A stretch of DNA of 43,170 nucleotides from an uncultured Lachnospiraceae bacterium. GTDB lineage: Bacteria; Bacillota; Clostridia; Lachnospirales; Lachnospiraceae. The position numbers and the translations under genes are program-made. This document shows positions 25,645 through 35,400 of the stretch, in pieces; the stretch's first letter is position 1; every line of letters starts with the position of its first letter. Under the pieces are notes generated by a model, which was not told the origin of the DNA, did no database searches, and worked only from the letters and a program-made list of their open reading frames with translations. The DNA lies in assembly GCA_949879775.1 (NCBI GenBank), contig CATLBW010000007.1:1-43170 (forward strand), written 5' to 3'.

Positions 25645-27750
25645 TTAAACTGCATTTATCTTTTCTGCTGTGGTTTTCTTTTCCCTGCCAGGACCAAAAC
25701 GTACGCTTGTGGCGCAGATAACTTTATCAAACACCATGAACATCGCCGGCAAAATGAAAATTGCCACAAACATGCTAATAATCGCTCCTCTTGACATTAG
25801 GGTGCACAGGGAACCTATCATGTCAATCCTGGAATAGAATGCTACGCCGACCGTCGCTGCAAAAAAGCTTAAGGCGCTGCCGACGATTGAGGAAATAGAC
25901 GTCCCCAGGGCAATCGTGACCGCTTCCTGCTTATCAGCCCCACGCCCCCGCTCTTTCTTATAACGGGTCGTCATAAGGATTGCATAATCCACCGTCGCCC
26001 CTAACTGGATCGTACCAATAACTACCGATGCAATAAACGGAAGCACTGTCCCTGTATATGCCGGAAGCCCCATATTGATAAAGATCGCAAACTCAATAAC
26101 CGCCACCAGAATGACTGGTATGGAAATGGATTTAAATGTCAACAGGATAATCAAGAATACCGCCACTATAGAAATTACGCTTACTACCTTGAAATCCTTA
26201 TCTGTAATTGTAATCAAATCCTTTGTACATGGCGCCTCGCCAATCAGCATTCCCTGGGCATCGTACCCTTTCAAAATTGTATTCAACTCTGTAATCTGGT
26301 TGTTCACCTCATCCGAAGCAATCTTATACTCCGAGCTTATCATCATCATCTGATAATTTTCGCTCATGAATTTCTCTTTTGCTTCCTCCGGTATCATTTC
26401 CAAGGGGACAGAAGGACCGACTACCGACTCAATCCCCAGGACTTTGGACACGCCATCTACCGCTTCCATTTCATCCATCATCTTTCCCACATCTTTCTGG
26501 GACATTTCACTATCAAACAGGAGGATATGGGTGGCATTCATCTGGAAAGCCTCATCTACTTTTTCATTTGCCTGTATGCTGAGCAAATCCTTGGGGAGCG
26601 TCCCCGCCAAATCATAGTATACCTGCGTATGGGTATATCCATACAGGGCCGGCCCCAGCACAACCAGGAAAATTACCACAAATATTTTATAATGTTTAAC
26701 CACGAAAGGCGCTATCTTTCCAAGATCCGGGATAATAGGCCTGTGCTTGGTCTTGGATATCGGCTTGTCAAAGACAAGGATCATGGATGGAAGCACCGTC
26801 ACGCAGCAGATAACGCCAAGCAGGACGCCTTTTGCCATGACAACCCCCAAATCCAGCCCCAACGTGAATGTCATAAAGCAGAGCGCTACGAACCCGGCAA
26901 CTGTGGTGGTTGAACTGCTCAGCACAGAACCCAGCGTATTGGAAATCGCATGGGACATGGCGCGCTTCTTATCGTCCGGGAACCTCTGTTGGTTCTCCTC
27001 ATAGCTGTGCCACAGGAAGATTGAATAATCCATCGTTACGCCCAACTGAAGCACCGCTGCCAATGCCTGCGTAATATAACAGATTTCACCAGAAACAATA
27101 TTGCTTCCTAAATTATATAAGATTGCCATGCCAATACTTAAAAGGAAAAATACTGGTGCCAGGAAGGAATCCATTGTCAACGCAAGGATGATGCAGGACA
27201 GCGCTGCCGCAATCGCAACATAGGCAAACATTTCTTCCCTGCAGATATCCTTAATGTCCGTTACCACCGCTGACATCCCGCTGACAAAACATTGCTTATC
27301 AGCAAGCGTGCGAATCTGCTTTACCGCATCCATTGTCTCGTCCGAGGACATGGAAGTGTCATACATAATCGCCATCATGGTATCTTCCCCGTTCACAAAA
27401 GCGTCCTGCATGTCTTTTGGCAGAATCTGCATGGGTACGGACAAATCTGCAATGGAATCATACCAAATTACCGTCTTGACATGGGGGACCGCTTCAATCT
27501 GTTCCCGCAGGGCTGATACGCCTTTATTGTCCATGCCTTCCACCACACAGATGGAAAACGCACCGGTATCAAACTCATCCATCAGGATATCCTGCCCTTT
27601 CATCGTCTCAATGTCCTTGGGCAAATAGGAGAGGATATCGTAATTGATCCTCGTGTTTACAATCCCGATTACCGATGGTATTAAAAGCAGCAGGCTGATA
27701 ATCAGAATCGGTATCCGCATCTTTACGACGCCTTTTCCAAATTTTCTCAT
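25645..27750 (-). CDS. MMPL/RND-type exporter
   Basis: About 701 residues in two homologous halves, each with a lone helix, an outer domain and about five helices, the layout of MMPL (mycobacterial MmpL-like) exporters of lipids, glycolipids or amphiphiles driven by the proton gradient. Repeated core motifs are LGVTMDYSIFLWHSYEE and LGATVDYAILMTTRYKKERG. I place the start at the ATG of MRKFGKG (27750), preceded by AAGGAG 12 nt upstream; the ATG at 27774 has no ribosome site. Its partner gene follows 84 nt later and a TetR gene precedes it. Confidence 0.9.
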   Translation of the reverse strand: MRKFGKGVVKMRIPILIISLLLLIPSVIGIVNTRINYDILSYLPKDIETMKGQDILMDEFDTGAFSICVVEGMDNKGVSALREQIEAVPHVKTVIWYDSIADLSVPMQILPKDMQDAFVNGEDTMMAIMYDTSMSSDETMDAVKQIRTLADKQCFVSGMSAVVTDIKDICREEMFAYVAIAAALSCIILALTMDSFLAPVFFLLSIGMAILYNLGSNIVSGEICYITQALAAVLQLGVTMDYSIFLWHSYEENQQRFPDDKKRAMSHAISNTLGSVLSSSTTTVAGFVALCFMTFTLGLDLGVVMAKGVLLGVICCVTVLPSMILVFDKPISKTKHRPIIPDLGKIAPFVVKHYKIFVVIFLVVLGPALYGYTHTQVYYDLAGTLPKDLLSIQANEKVDEAFQMNATHILLFDSEMSQKDVGKMMDEMEAVDGVSKVLGIESVVGPSVPLEMIPEEAKEKFMSENYQMMMISSEYKIASDEVNNQITELNTILKGYDAQGMLIGEAPCTKDLITITDKDFKVVSVISIVAVFLIILLTFKSISIPVILVAVIEFAIFINMGLPAYTGTVLPFIASVVIGTIQLGATVDYAILMTTRYKKERGRGADKQEAVTIALGTSISSIVGSALSFFAATVGVAFYSRIDMIGSLCTLMSRGAIISMFVAIFILPAMFMVFDKVICATSVRFGPGREKKTTAEKINAV

Positions 27751-27800
27751 TTTCTCTTCTCGCTCCTTTTTCATTTATTTTCATCGCTCAAGAAGAGTAT

Positions 27801-27833
27801 AAAAAAAAAGATTGAAAAAATAAATATTCAATC
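27801..27833 (-). terminator. Terminator or attenuator between tetR and MMPL genes
   Basis: GATTGAA (27810-27816) and TTCAATC (27827-27833) form a stem followed on the minus strand by nine Ts. It would end the tetR transcript. Any MMPL promoter upstream of it would have to read through, otherwise the promoter lies closer to the gene. Confidence 0.6.
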
Positions 27834-27856
27834 CTTTTTCTATGTATCGTCCAAAT

Positions 27857-27898
27857 ATACACTTTAGACAATGTGTAGTTTTTGTTATACACTTTATG
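27857..27898. promoter_or_regulatory. Candidate TetR operator region
   Basis: TACAC-N10-GTGTA (27858-27877) is an imperfect dyad. TATACACTTTA occurs twice (27857-27867, 27888-27898). These lie between the tetR stop and the MMPL start, where an operator for the MMPL operon is expected. Confidence 0.45.
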
Positions 27899-27905
27899 GC
27901 ATCTG

Positions 27906-28469
27906 TCATAGTTCTTCAATTACGTCCATCATGGAACGAGTAATGATATAATTGTAAATGTCTGTAATTTCCCGAGGCTCCACCGTCATGCCGCTTTTAA
28001 TCCAGCTAACGACCACAAAACACATAGACTGTGCATAATACTGGGCGATATGCTCCGGCGTCAGCCAGGGATGCCGCTTCCTGCCCACATGCCCTTTGCC
28101 GCGGATTACTTCCAGCAGCGCATCCCCAATGCATTTCTTGGTAATCTCCTCAAAGGAGTTCTGCCCTTCTAAGCGCACTGCTTTCTGATAAAATTCCCCA
28201 TCCGCTTTCACAGAAGTGAAAATCAGCATCAGGGCCTCGTCTACCATACCTGCATGGATCAGCGGCTTTGTCGGCTCCAATATCTGGGTACAGATAATCC
28301 ATTCCAGCAATTCATACTTATCCTGGAAATGGTTATAAAAGGTAGGCCGGATGACCCCAGCCCTGTCAGTAATGGCTTTGATTGTAATTTTTTCAATCGG
28401 CTGCTGGCAGGCAAGCTCTTTAAAGCTCTCCGCCAGCAGCACATCTATCGTTTCCTTTTGTCCTGTCAC
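27906..28469 (-). CDS. TetR/AcrR family regulator
   Basis: A 187-aa regulator with the N-terminal TetR helix-turn-helix (ITIKAITDRAGVIRPTFYNHFQDKYELLEWI) and a helical C-terminal ligand domain. Such proteins repress adjacent exporters and are released by amphiphilic ligands, so the MMPL operon is the likely target. The start is GTG at 28469 with AGGTG 7 nt upstream. Its leader carries the tandem repeats at 28510-28675. Confidence 0.92.
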   Translation of the reverse strand: MTGQKETIDVLLAESFKELACQQPIEKITIKAITDRAGVIRPTFYNHFQDKYELLEWIICTQILEPTKPLIHAGMVDEALMLIFTSVKADGEFYQKAVRLEGQNSFEEITKKCIGDALLEVIRGKGHVGRKRHPWLTPEHIAQYYAQSMCFVVVSWIKSGMTVEPREITDIYNYIITRSMMDVIEEL

Positions 28470-28509
28470 TGTTTAACACCTATATATGACGTTAGGAGGC
28501 ATCAGGGCT

Positions 28510-28675
28510 CCTCCCACTTCTATACACTTCTGCGGATGCTCCTATGGACCTAAGGCATCCTCCCACTTCTATACACTTCTGCGGATGCTCCTATGGACCT
28601 AAGGCATCCTCCCACTCCGTGGGTCCCTCCTTAGGTCAATGGTCCCTCCTTAGGTCAATGGTCCCTCCTCATGCC
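28510..28675 (-). repeat. Two families of tandem repeats in the tetR leader
   Basis: A 49-bp unit starts at 28510, 28559 and (partial) 28608. A 19-bp unit (GGTCCCTCCTTAGGTCAAT) starts at 28622, 28641 and (partial) 28660. GACCTAAGG in the first and CCTTAGGTC in the second are complementary, so the transcript could fold. Read on the minus strand, the units contain repeated AAGGAGGG and GGGAGGA, which resemble ribosome sites but precede no ORF. Confidence 0.85.
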
Positions 28676-28677
28676 CA

Positions 28678-29721
28678 TTACACATTCAATTCCAAAATTG
28701 TCAGGTTCCTGACGTCGTCGTCAGATTTCAAGTCAAGGATCTCACCGGTGGGAATGACCTTGACCTTGGGCCTTAACACAAATTCCTTATAATTCTCCAT
28801 TACAACTGCCGTCCTCCCATCAGACAAGCTAACTTCGCAGCCTACCGGATAGACGGCGATCCTACGCAAAAATATATCCACCAATTCCGGGTCAAACTCC
28901 GCCCCCGCATTCGCCATAATATACTCCACTGCCTCAGAAGGGGAAACCGCTTCATGGTATGGCAGCTTAGAGGTCAATGCATCATATACGTCCGCAAGCT
29001 TGATAATCCTCGCGTAAATTGGAATCTCAGAGCCGGACCTCCTCAGCGGATAGCCGCACCCATTATACCATTCATGGTGCTCCAATACGCTGTTATAGAC
29101 TTCCGGCAGGAAGTCAAAGTTCTCTTTCAAGAACTCATACCCCAGCTTGGGATGCTGGACAATCATGATCCGCTCTTCCTCAGTCAGCGCACGCCGGACA
29201 TTAAGCACATCCTCCTCCACAAACCGCTTGCCAACGTCGTGGAGCAATGCTGACGTTGTCAGGATATTTAATTCCTCCATATTCATGTTGCATGTTGCGC
29301 CAATCATGGTAGACAGCACCGCCACATTCACCGAATGGAAATACACATAATCATCATATGTCTTAATATCCAGCATATTGCACATTACATTCTGGCTGTT
29401 AAGCACATCATCCATGACATTCATAACTATTTCCTGAAGATTATGCTGCTCCATAGGGATATTTTTATTATCTAAAAACAGGTCATGCACCATCTTTAAT
29501 GCCTCCCGCTTAAGCTGCGGTCGGATTACCTGCTCAATCCTTAAGTCCTCCGTAAACTCATCATCAATGTAGATGCCCGGGAATCCGAGCTGAAGAAGCT
29601 GCTGCAGGGAATCATCATTGAGGACCAAATGCCTGCCCATGATTAGCTGCCCTTCCCCATTATAAATATCCTGCCCCAAAGCCATACCTGTCTCAACCCT
29701 TGCTATTGGCATATAACGCAT
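28678..29721 (-). CDS. HD-GYP domain phosphodiesterase
   Basis: A 347-aa cytoplasmic protein. The N-terminal DUF3391-like region leads into an HD-GYP domain (about 120-300) with the metal-binding HDVGK (161-165), later HHE (215-217) and the GCGYP signature (221-225). HD-GYP enzymes hydrolyse c-di-GMP to GMP. The usual DG before xGYP is NG here. A C-terminal extension of about 60 residues follows (VILDLKSDDD-type). It follows the GGDEF gene by 17 nt. Confidence 0.88.
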   Translation of the reverse strand: MRYMPIARVETGMALGQDIYNGEGQLIMGRHLVLNDDSLQQLLQLGFPGIYIDDEFTEDLRIEQVIRPQLKREALKMVHDLFLDNKNIPMEQHNLQEIVMNVMDDVLNSQNVMCNMLDIKTYDDYVYFHSVNVAVLSTMIGATCNMNMEELNILTTSALLHDVGKRFVEEDVLNVRRALTEEERIMIVQHPKLGYEFLKENFDFLPEVYNSVLEHHEWYNGCGYPLRRSGSEIPIYARIIKLADVYDALTSKLPYHEAVSPSEAVEYIMANAGAEFDPELVDIFLRRIAVYPVGCEVSLSDGRTAVVMENYKEFVLRPKVKVIPTGEILDLKSDDDVRNLTILELNV

Positions 29722-29738
29722 ATTCTGCCACCTCCTGT

Positions 29739-31418
29739 TTATGCTCTCTCACTGTTGTTTTTTATCGTTTTCTGTTTCCTTTTACACCGATACATCCGCG
29801 CATCCGCACGTTCAATCGTATCTTGCAGCTTTAAATCCTTGCTGCGGCTATATTTTGCAAAGCCGGAAGCAATCTGCATGGCGTCTTTGACATAAACGCC
29901 TTTTAGGCTTTCCATCCAGCTCCCCATCCTCTTTTTCTTGTCCTCAAAAACCTCTTCGGTAAGGCTGTCTGAAATCAGGCAGAATTCATCCCCGCCAATC
30001 CTGTAAATCTCTCCCATATCGCCAAACACATCGCGGATAATCTCACTGCCATTGATAATGTAACAGTCCCCCATCCCATGCCCAAATTTATCATTCATCA
30101 TCTTTAGGTTATTCAAGTCAAACATCGCCACGCTATAACGAGGGAACTCCCCTTTGGGAATCTTATTTAAATCCGTCTCAAAGCTCCTGCGGTTCTTCAT
30201 GCAGGTTAGCCCATCCAGCCCGGCCTCCTCCAAAATCGCCTCCGCATGCTTCCCGACCTGAATCAATTTGATAGACTCATCCAGGAACTGCTTGCTCAAT
30301 ATAAATAGATAAACCAGGCAGCCAATCCTGGAAAAAAACGCCACATCTTCGTAAAACCCAAAATAATAATTCACGGCATCGACCATTGCGCAAGCGCTGA
30401 TAACACAGACACACGTAACGTTTACCCAAAACTTCCCGTCATGTTTGCCCGAAGCTTCCCCCTTACTGGCAAACATATATGTACACATCACAAGAGCCGC
30501 CAAAACCGCGCCAATCCCTAATACATGCGTAATCCAGAGCGTCTCCCGGAAATCATACCAGCCCATAAACTGCGCAAGGCAGCAGACGGCAAAATCAATG
30601 ACGCATGCCCCTGCAAAAATATCCAGCAGCCAGCTCCCTTTCCTATTATAAATAGAACGTATAAAACAGATGAACGGAAGCAGCATCAGTTTCAGGCTCA
30701 TGAACGTAATCATGCTGGACAATAAAGGCCTCTCAAACATCAGCACGGGGATCTTCGTCTCAAATGCTGACCATACTGCAAAATGCATGGAAAACAGCCC
30801 CAGCCAGGGGACCCCCTTATGAAAATACATTTTCTTGCCGACAGCAAACCACATCGCCATCAGGACGACTCCCATAGTAAACATGATAAAACTGATTATC
30901 ACCGAAAAAAACCGTTTCTTAATCTGGCTGAGTATAATTTCAGACTGCGCCCCATAATAGACAGCAGGCATCCTCAAAGCTGTGGAACTATAACAATTCC
31001 TAATATGTATCTCTAAAGTTTTCCCGGCATACCTCTCACACAGCCGGACAAAATTCCAGCAATTCCCAGGCGTCTTGCTCCTTGCTGCCTCTGGCACTAG
31101 CCGCTCAAAAACCTTCTCACCATCCACATACACTTCCGATAGCTGATGTGTCGTATAATACCCTACGGAATCCCCAGGCCGGTAATCCCTGGGCAATTCT
31201 TTCTTTATTATAATTACTTCCTCACGTCCCGAAAGCCTCACCGACTCCGGAAGTATGTCGTATCTACAGTCCTCCCCATCAGCAACAACCGTCCAGTCCT
31301 GCTGATAGGGCATATCCTCAACTGCCTCTTCTCCATCTCCATACCAGAAAATGAATGCCAGCGCCGCAAACAAAAATGCCATAGCGGCTTCTGCTAAATG
31401 CATTTTGAGAATTTTCAC
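29739..31418 (-). CDS. Membrane GGDEF diguanylate cyclase with extracytoplasmic sensor
   Basis: A 559-aa protein: N-terminal helix (about 8-26), an extracytoplasmic domain (about 30-160), about seven membrane helices (about 168-385) and a cytoplasmic GGDEF domain (about 400-545) with intact GGDEF at 475-479 (RIGGDEFCLI). The layout resembles 7TM-DISM sensors. No RxxD inhibitory site precedes the motif, so product inhibition may be absent. The start is GTG at 31418 with GGAGA 7 nt upstream. Next to the HD-GYP gene it forms a synthesis/degradation pair. Confidence 0.88.
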   Translation of the reverse strand: MKILKMHLAEAAMAFLFAALAFIFWYGDGEEAVEDMPYQQDWTVVADGEDCRYDILPESVRLSGREEVIIIKKELPRDYRPGDSVGYYTTHQLSEVYVDGEKVFERLVPEAARSKTPGNCWNFVRLCERYAGKTLEIHIRNCYSSTALRMPAVYYGAQSEIILSQIKKRFFSVIISFIMFTMGVVLMAMWFAVGKKMYFHKGVPWLGLFSMHFAVWSAFETKIPVLMFERPLLSSMITFMSLKLMLLPFICFIRSIYNRKGSWLLDIFAGACVIDFAVCCLAQFMGWYDFRETLWITHVLGIGAVLAALVMCTYMFASKGEASGKHDGKFWVNVTCVCVISACAMVDAVNYYFGFYEDVAFFSRIGCLVYLFILSKQFLDESIKLIQVGKHAEAILEEAGLDGLTCMKNRRSFETDLNKIPKGEFPRYSVAMFDLNNLKMMNDKFGHGMGDCYIINGSEIIRDVFGDMGEIYRIGGDEFCLISDSLTEEVFEDKKKRMGSWMESLKGVYVKDAMQIASGFAKYSRSKDLKLQDTIERADARMYRCKRKQKTIKNNSERA

Positions 31419-31512
31419 CGATTATCTCCTTTCACTCTGCCTATGCGCTACTGCTTTTTTTATTTTAACATATTTAATCAAAAAATAAAACATTTTTCCT
31501 TGAAAATGCAAA

Positions 31513-31545
31513 CCTCCTGCCAGGTATAAAAATACCGGCAGGAGG
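31513..31545 (-). terminator. Terminator of the XRE regulator gene
   Basis: A 14-bp stem with one bulge (CCTCCTGCC...GGTAT and complement) around a 4-nt loop. On the minus strand it is followed by TTTGCATTTTC. It lies 12 nt after the stop. Confidence 0.75.
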
Positions 31546-31557
31546 CATGCATGAAGT

Positions 31558-31899
31558 TCACTTCACTATCTCATTTACATCCTCATACTTCCCTAATGTG
31601 TCCACCATGTCCAGCAGGACAGATACATTTTTAGGGGAAAGCCTGCTTATTTTCTGAAGGAGTTCTTCACCAGCATGTTTTGACTGATAAATCAATCCAT
31701 CCTGCAATAAATACTCAGGAGACACCTTCAATGCATTGCAAATGCGGATCAACATATCAACCTGTGGCAGACGCCTTGATTTCTCATAGTTCCTGATTAC
31801 ATTCTCGGAAGAGTCGCACAACTCAGCCAGCCTCACAATCGTCATATTGCGTTCCTTCCGAACCTTCCTTACTCTTGTTCCAAAATCACTCATACTCAT
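31558..31899 (-). CDS. XRE family helix-turn-helix regulator
   Basis: About 113 residues. The N-terminal lambda-repressor-like HTH (about 5-60) reads VRKVRKERNMTIVRLAELCD, then SENVIRNYEKSRRLPQVDML. The C-terminal half (LLQKISRLSPKNVSVLLDMV) is a small helical domain. I choose the ATG at 31899 because GAGG lies 5 nt upstream; a GTG at 31905 is in frame. Its promoter overlaps an inverted repeat, suggesting autoregulation. The target is unknown. Confidence 0.85.
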   Translation of the reverse strand: MSMSDFGTRVRKVRKERNMTIVRLAELCDSSENVIRNYEKSRRLPQVDMLIRICNALKVSPEYLLQDGLIYQSKHAGEELLQKISRLSPKNVSVLLDMVDTLGKYEDVNEIVK

Positions 31900-31908
31900 A
31901 CACACCTC

Positions 31909-31982
31909 TTCTCTTTAGTACAGGCTTCCCAAAAGCGTTGCAAAGCCTAAGCAAAGTATAGGATGTTCAGCGCTAAAGAGAA
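31909..31982 (-). promoter_or_regulatory. XRE gene promoter with overlapping inverted repeat
   Basis: On the minus strand TTGCAA (31938-31943), 17-bp spacer, TACTAA (31915-31920). The 10-bp repeat TTCTCTTTAG (31909-31918) overlaps the -10 and its complement lies at 31973-31982 upstream, a plausible pair of half-operators for the XRE protein itself. Confidence 0.55.
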
Positions 31983-32059
31983 AGGTATCATTCGACATGG
32001 TTACATTACTTTTTTGTAACGTATTGACACGCATTTCGCGTATCAATGCAATTTTCAGT

Positions 32060-32093
32060 AAAAAAAATTAAGCGGAAACTTCTTGTTTCCGCT
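32060..32093 (-). terminator. Terminator of the tRNA operon
   Basis: AGCGGAAAC (32071-32079) and GTTTCCGCT (32085-32093) form a 9-bp stem, followed on the minus strand by TTAATTTTTTTT. Confidence 0.85.
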
Positions 32094-32105
32094 ATCAGAT
32101 AAAAA

Positions 32106-32178
32106 AGCGATAGACGGGGCTCGAACCCGCGGTCTCGACCTTGGCAAGGTCGCGCGTTACCAACTACGCCACTATCGC
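32106..32178 (-). tRNA. tRNA-Gly (GCC)
   Basis: 73 nt. The acceptor arms GCGATAG and CTATCGC pair; the anticodon loop is TTGCCAA on a CGACC/GGTCG stem; the T arm contains GGTTCGAGCCC. CCA is not encoded. Confidence 0.95.
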
Positions 32179-32181
32179 ATA

Positions 32182-32252
32182 AGCGGGTGATGGGAATCGA
32201 ACCCACGTATCTAGCTTGGAAGGCTAGTGTTCTACCATTGAACTACACCCGC
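32182..32252 (-). tRNA. tRNA-Gly (TCC)
   Basis: 71 nt. The acceptor arms GCGGGTG and CACCCGC pair; the anticodon loop is CTTCCAA on a CTAGC/GCTAG stem; the T loop is GGTTCGATTCC. Confidence 0.95.
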
Positions 32253-32273
32253 AGGATAACACCTCTGTGTCAG

Positions 32274-32346
<73 letters not shown>

Positions 32347-32372
32347 TTGTGCTCTATTTCAGCAACGATATT

Positions 32373-32401
32373 ATTCTACACACATTTCTCAAATTTGTCA
32401 A
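32373..32401 (-). promoter_or_regulatory. Consensus promoter of the tRNA operon
   Basis: On the minus strand TTGACA (32396-32401), 17-bp spacer, TAGAAT (32373-32378), about 27 nt before tRNA-Phe. Confidence 0.85.
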
Positions 32402-32487
32402 TACCTTTTTTCAAAAAATGGAAACTTTATAATAGGCAGACGGCTGCCCCATGGACTATCTTTTCCACAGGCACAGCCGCCTTTTCC

Positions 32488-35400
32488 TTATTTCATCTTA
32501 TAATTTTTTGTATTTGCTTTCTTCAAAAGCTTTTTGTAATATGCCTTTTTTGACTTCTTCGCGCTGAATACAGCATTCTTCCTGATGCCCTTGAACGCAT
32601 TTTTGCCGATACTTTTCACTGCCGTCCCGCCAAATTTCACCTTCGCGAGCTTCTTATCGCCCAGGAACGCGCCTGCACCAATACTCTTTACATTTTTTCC
32701 GATGGTAACGCTCTTTAACGCTTTCTTGTTCTTGAACGAATTTTTGCCTATAGACGTCACGTTAAAGGTCATCCCATTGTATTTCACTGTTGCCGGTATA
32801 CTCAAGGTTGCAATATTTTTCTTGGAAGTTCCAGTTACCGTCACCAACTTAGAAGATGTGGTAGATTTTGTAACCTTATACTTCACGCTCTTGTAAGTAA
32901 ACGTTTTCTTCATGACAAAAACTGCATTCTTCTTAATGCCTTTAAACGCATTCTTACCAATCTTCTTCACTGCCGTTCCCTTAAACGTTACCTTTGCCAG
33001 GCTCTTATTATTATAAAACGCTTTTGCGCCAATATTCGTGACGTACTTACCAATCGCCACGCTTTTAAGCGTTGTCTGGCCAGCAAATGCGCTGTCTGCA
33101 ATTGCTGTCACCTTAAATGTCTGTCCCTTGTAATTTATCGTATTAGGAACTGTGCAGCTATTGACCTTCTTGCTTACGCCCGTAAAGGTCACATAATTCT
33201 TGCCGCCGCTGCTTGCCGTAATCTTAAACTTCTGCCCGCTGCTGTTAGAAAACGTCTCGTTTACCACAGGCTTTTGCGGCTTTTCCGGGTCCTCAGAAAT
33301 CGGCGGCTTCGGCGCATTGGGGTCCTCCACAACCACCTTCATCTCTACGTTTTCATTTTCTCTTGCAAGTTCCAGCTCGCCCGACATATAGAGCACCGGC
33401 TCACCGTCAGCGCCAAAATGTACGGTACGAAGCCCCGTGTTCCTGCTTCCTACATTCCCCGCTGCATCCACCGGCCTTGCATGGTACACGAAGACCAGGT
33501 TGCCCGCTGCGTCCGTGGTATAGGAATTGTGCCCAGGTCCAGCCTCCCCTTCTACGGCGCGTGCATAAAGAATCGGGCTGTTGCTCTTAGTCCAACTCTT
33601 AGCATCCAACAAATTGCCGTCAATATCTGCGCTCAAAAGCCCTACGCAGTATGTTGCGCCAATGGAAGAACCGGAAAATGTAATAAATACTTTATCATCG
33701 CGGATAATCGCATACGGTCCTTCATCCACCGGCGTATTGTCATTGTTATCCCAGCCATAATCCGGGCGGGAAATAATTACCGGGTCGCTTGTTAATTTCC
33801 ATGGCTCTGCCTCGTCAACCGTACCTATGCAGATCACAGAACCAGTTTTTCGTCCAAAGTCCCTCTGCGCCCAGGCAACGTAACGAGTATCTTTAATCTT
33901 AAACGTCGTCATATCCAGCGTAATCCCGCCGAACTCACCAAGCCCCTGATTCAAGGGCGTGCCATTCTTACTCAAGAAACGCTTCGGCCGTTCCCAACTG
34001 TCTTTGTCCTCCAAATTGCCGCCTTTATAACGCATCACATGAGACTGTACATCCCAGTTCTTAGGATCTCCCGGGTTGGAGCTAAAGAAAATATAAAGCT
34101 CATCGCCAATTTTGTGGATTTCCGGCGCCCATACCATGAGGTTAATGTCCGGGTACATATCAAGGTTTAAAATCTCCGACTCTTGTGCATCCTTAAGCCC
34201 TTCTATTGTCTGGGACTTTTTCACGGAGAAGGAGCTATTGCCATTGGCGTCATTGGTAGCAATAAAGTAATAGTAACCGTCATCCGGGTTGTAATAAACA
34301 CATGGGTCTGCACGGTTGACGCCAAGGGATGTAGCATTTGAAGACATCATAGACGGCGCCCGCTGCACCTTGCCGCTCACATAGTAAGTCCCCGGCTTAT
34401 CAAAATATACGCTTCCCAGATCCCAGTCTACCTTCTTCAATGCTTTAGAACCGTCGCTGTAGGACAATTCCGCTTTCACATTCTCTACCTCTTCCTTCTT
34501 CTGGGCAGTAATGCTCTCTGGAACATTTACTGAGGTATTGTATATCGTGCTGAATTTGCGTAACAGGTTCTTTCCAACATCCCCCGGTACATAGAAACGA
34601 TTGCGTTCCCATGCGCCCTCAATAGACGTATCTTGTGATTCGTAACTAAAAATACCGCCTTTTTGCGTTTCCGCTGACAAGCTGCAAATATCCGCAGTTG
34701 TGCTCCTGTAATAATTGCCATCGGCATCACACCAGCGAAGCACATATTTTTTGGCACTGCTGTCGTAATCACATGCCACATCCGCTACAAATACATTTTT
34801 CTTCAAATCAACCAGCCCGACTTCATCATAATGGATAAAATCCTTGGTAGTAAACAGAAGCACTTTCCCCCTGCTCAGTGTGTCTTGGGCATTCGCCATA
34901 TCCTCATTGGAGGAGTCTGTTCGCACGGCAACAACACCATAGCTGCCGTCTGCCATGGCAAACACATACGGATTCTTTAAATTCTTTGCCGTCAGCGTGC
35001 CCTGCGCAGAAATGTCCGCTTTTGCATAGAGGATACCATTGTTAGAGTACAGACCCTCATAGGAGCCATTTTCTTTCTGGTAGGCGAGGTGCAGGCTGTA
35101 GGCAAGCTTTCCGGCATAGACATTTTTTGCCAGGGGCTCGCGGGTATACGCTTCTAACGCCACAGCGTCCTGTGCCAGTATCCTAACGGTAAACTTCTTG
35201 GATGCGCTGAGGCTGCCCGCCTGCCATGAAGCGGTAAGCTCCGCACTCTGTTCTTTCTCTGTAGCAGTAATCTTCCCATCAGAAGATACGGACGTACCGG
35301 ACCAAGTAATCTTCCCCTGTCCATAAGATGTGGGAAGCGTTGTCTCCTTTGTAACGACATAAGGTATCATGAAATTATTTTCAAACTGCGCTTTCTGGCT

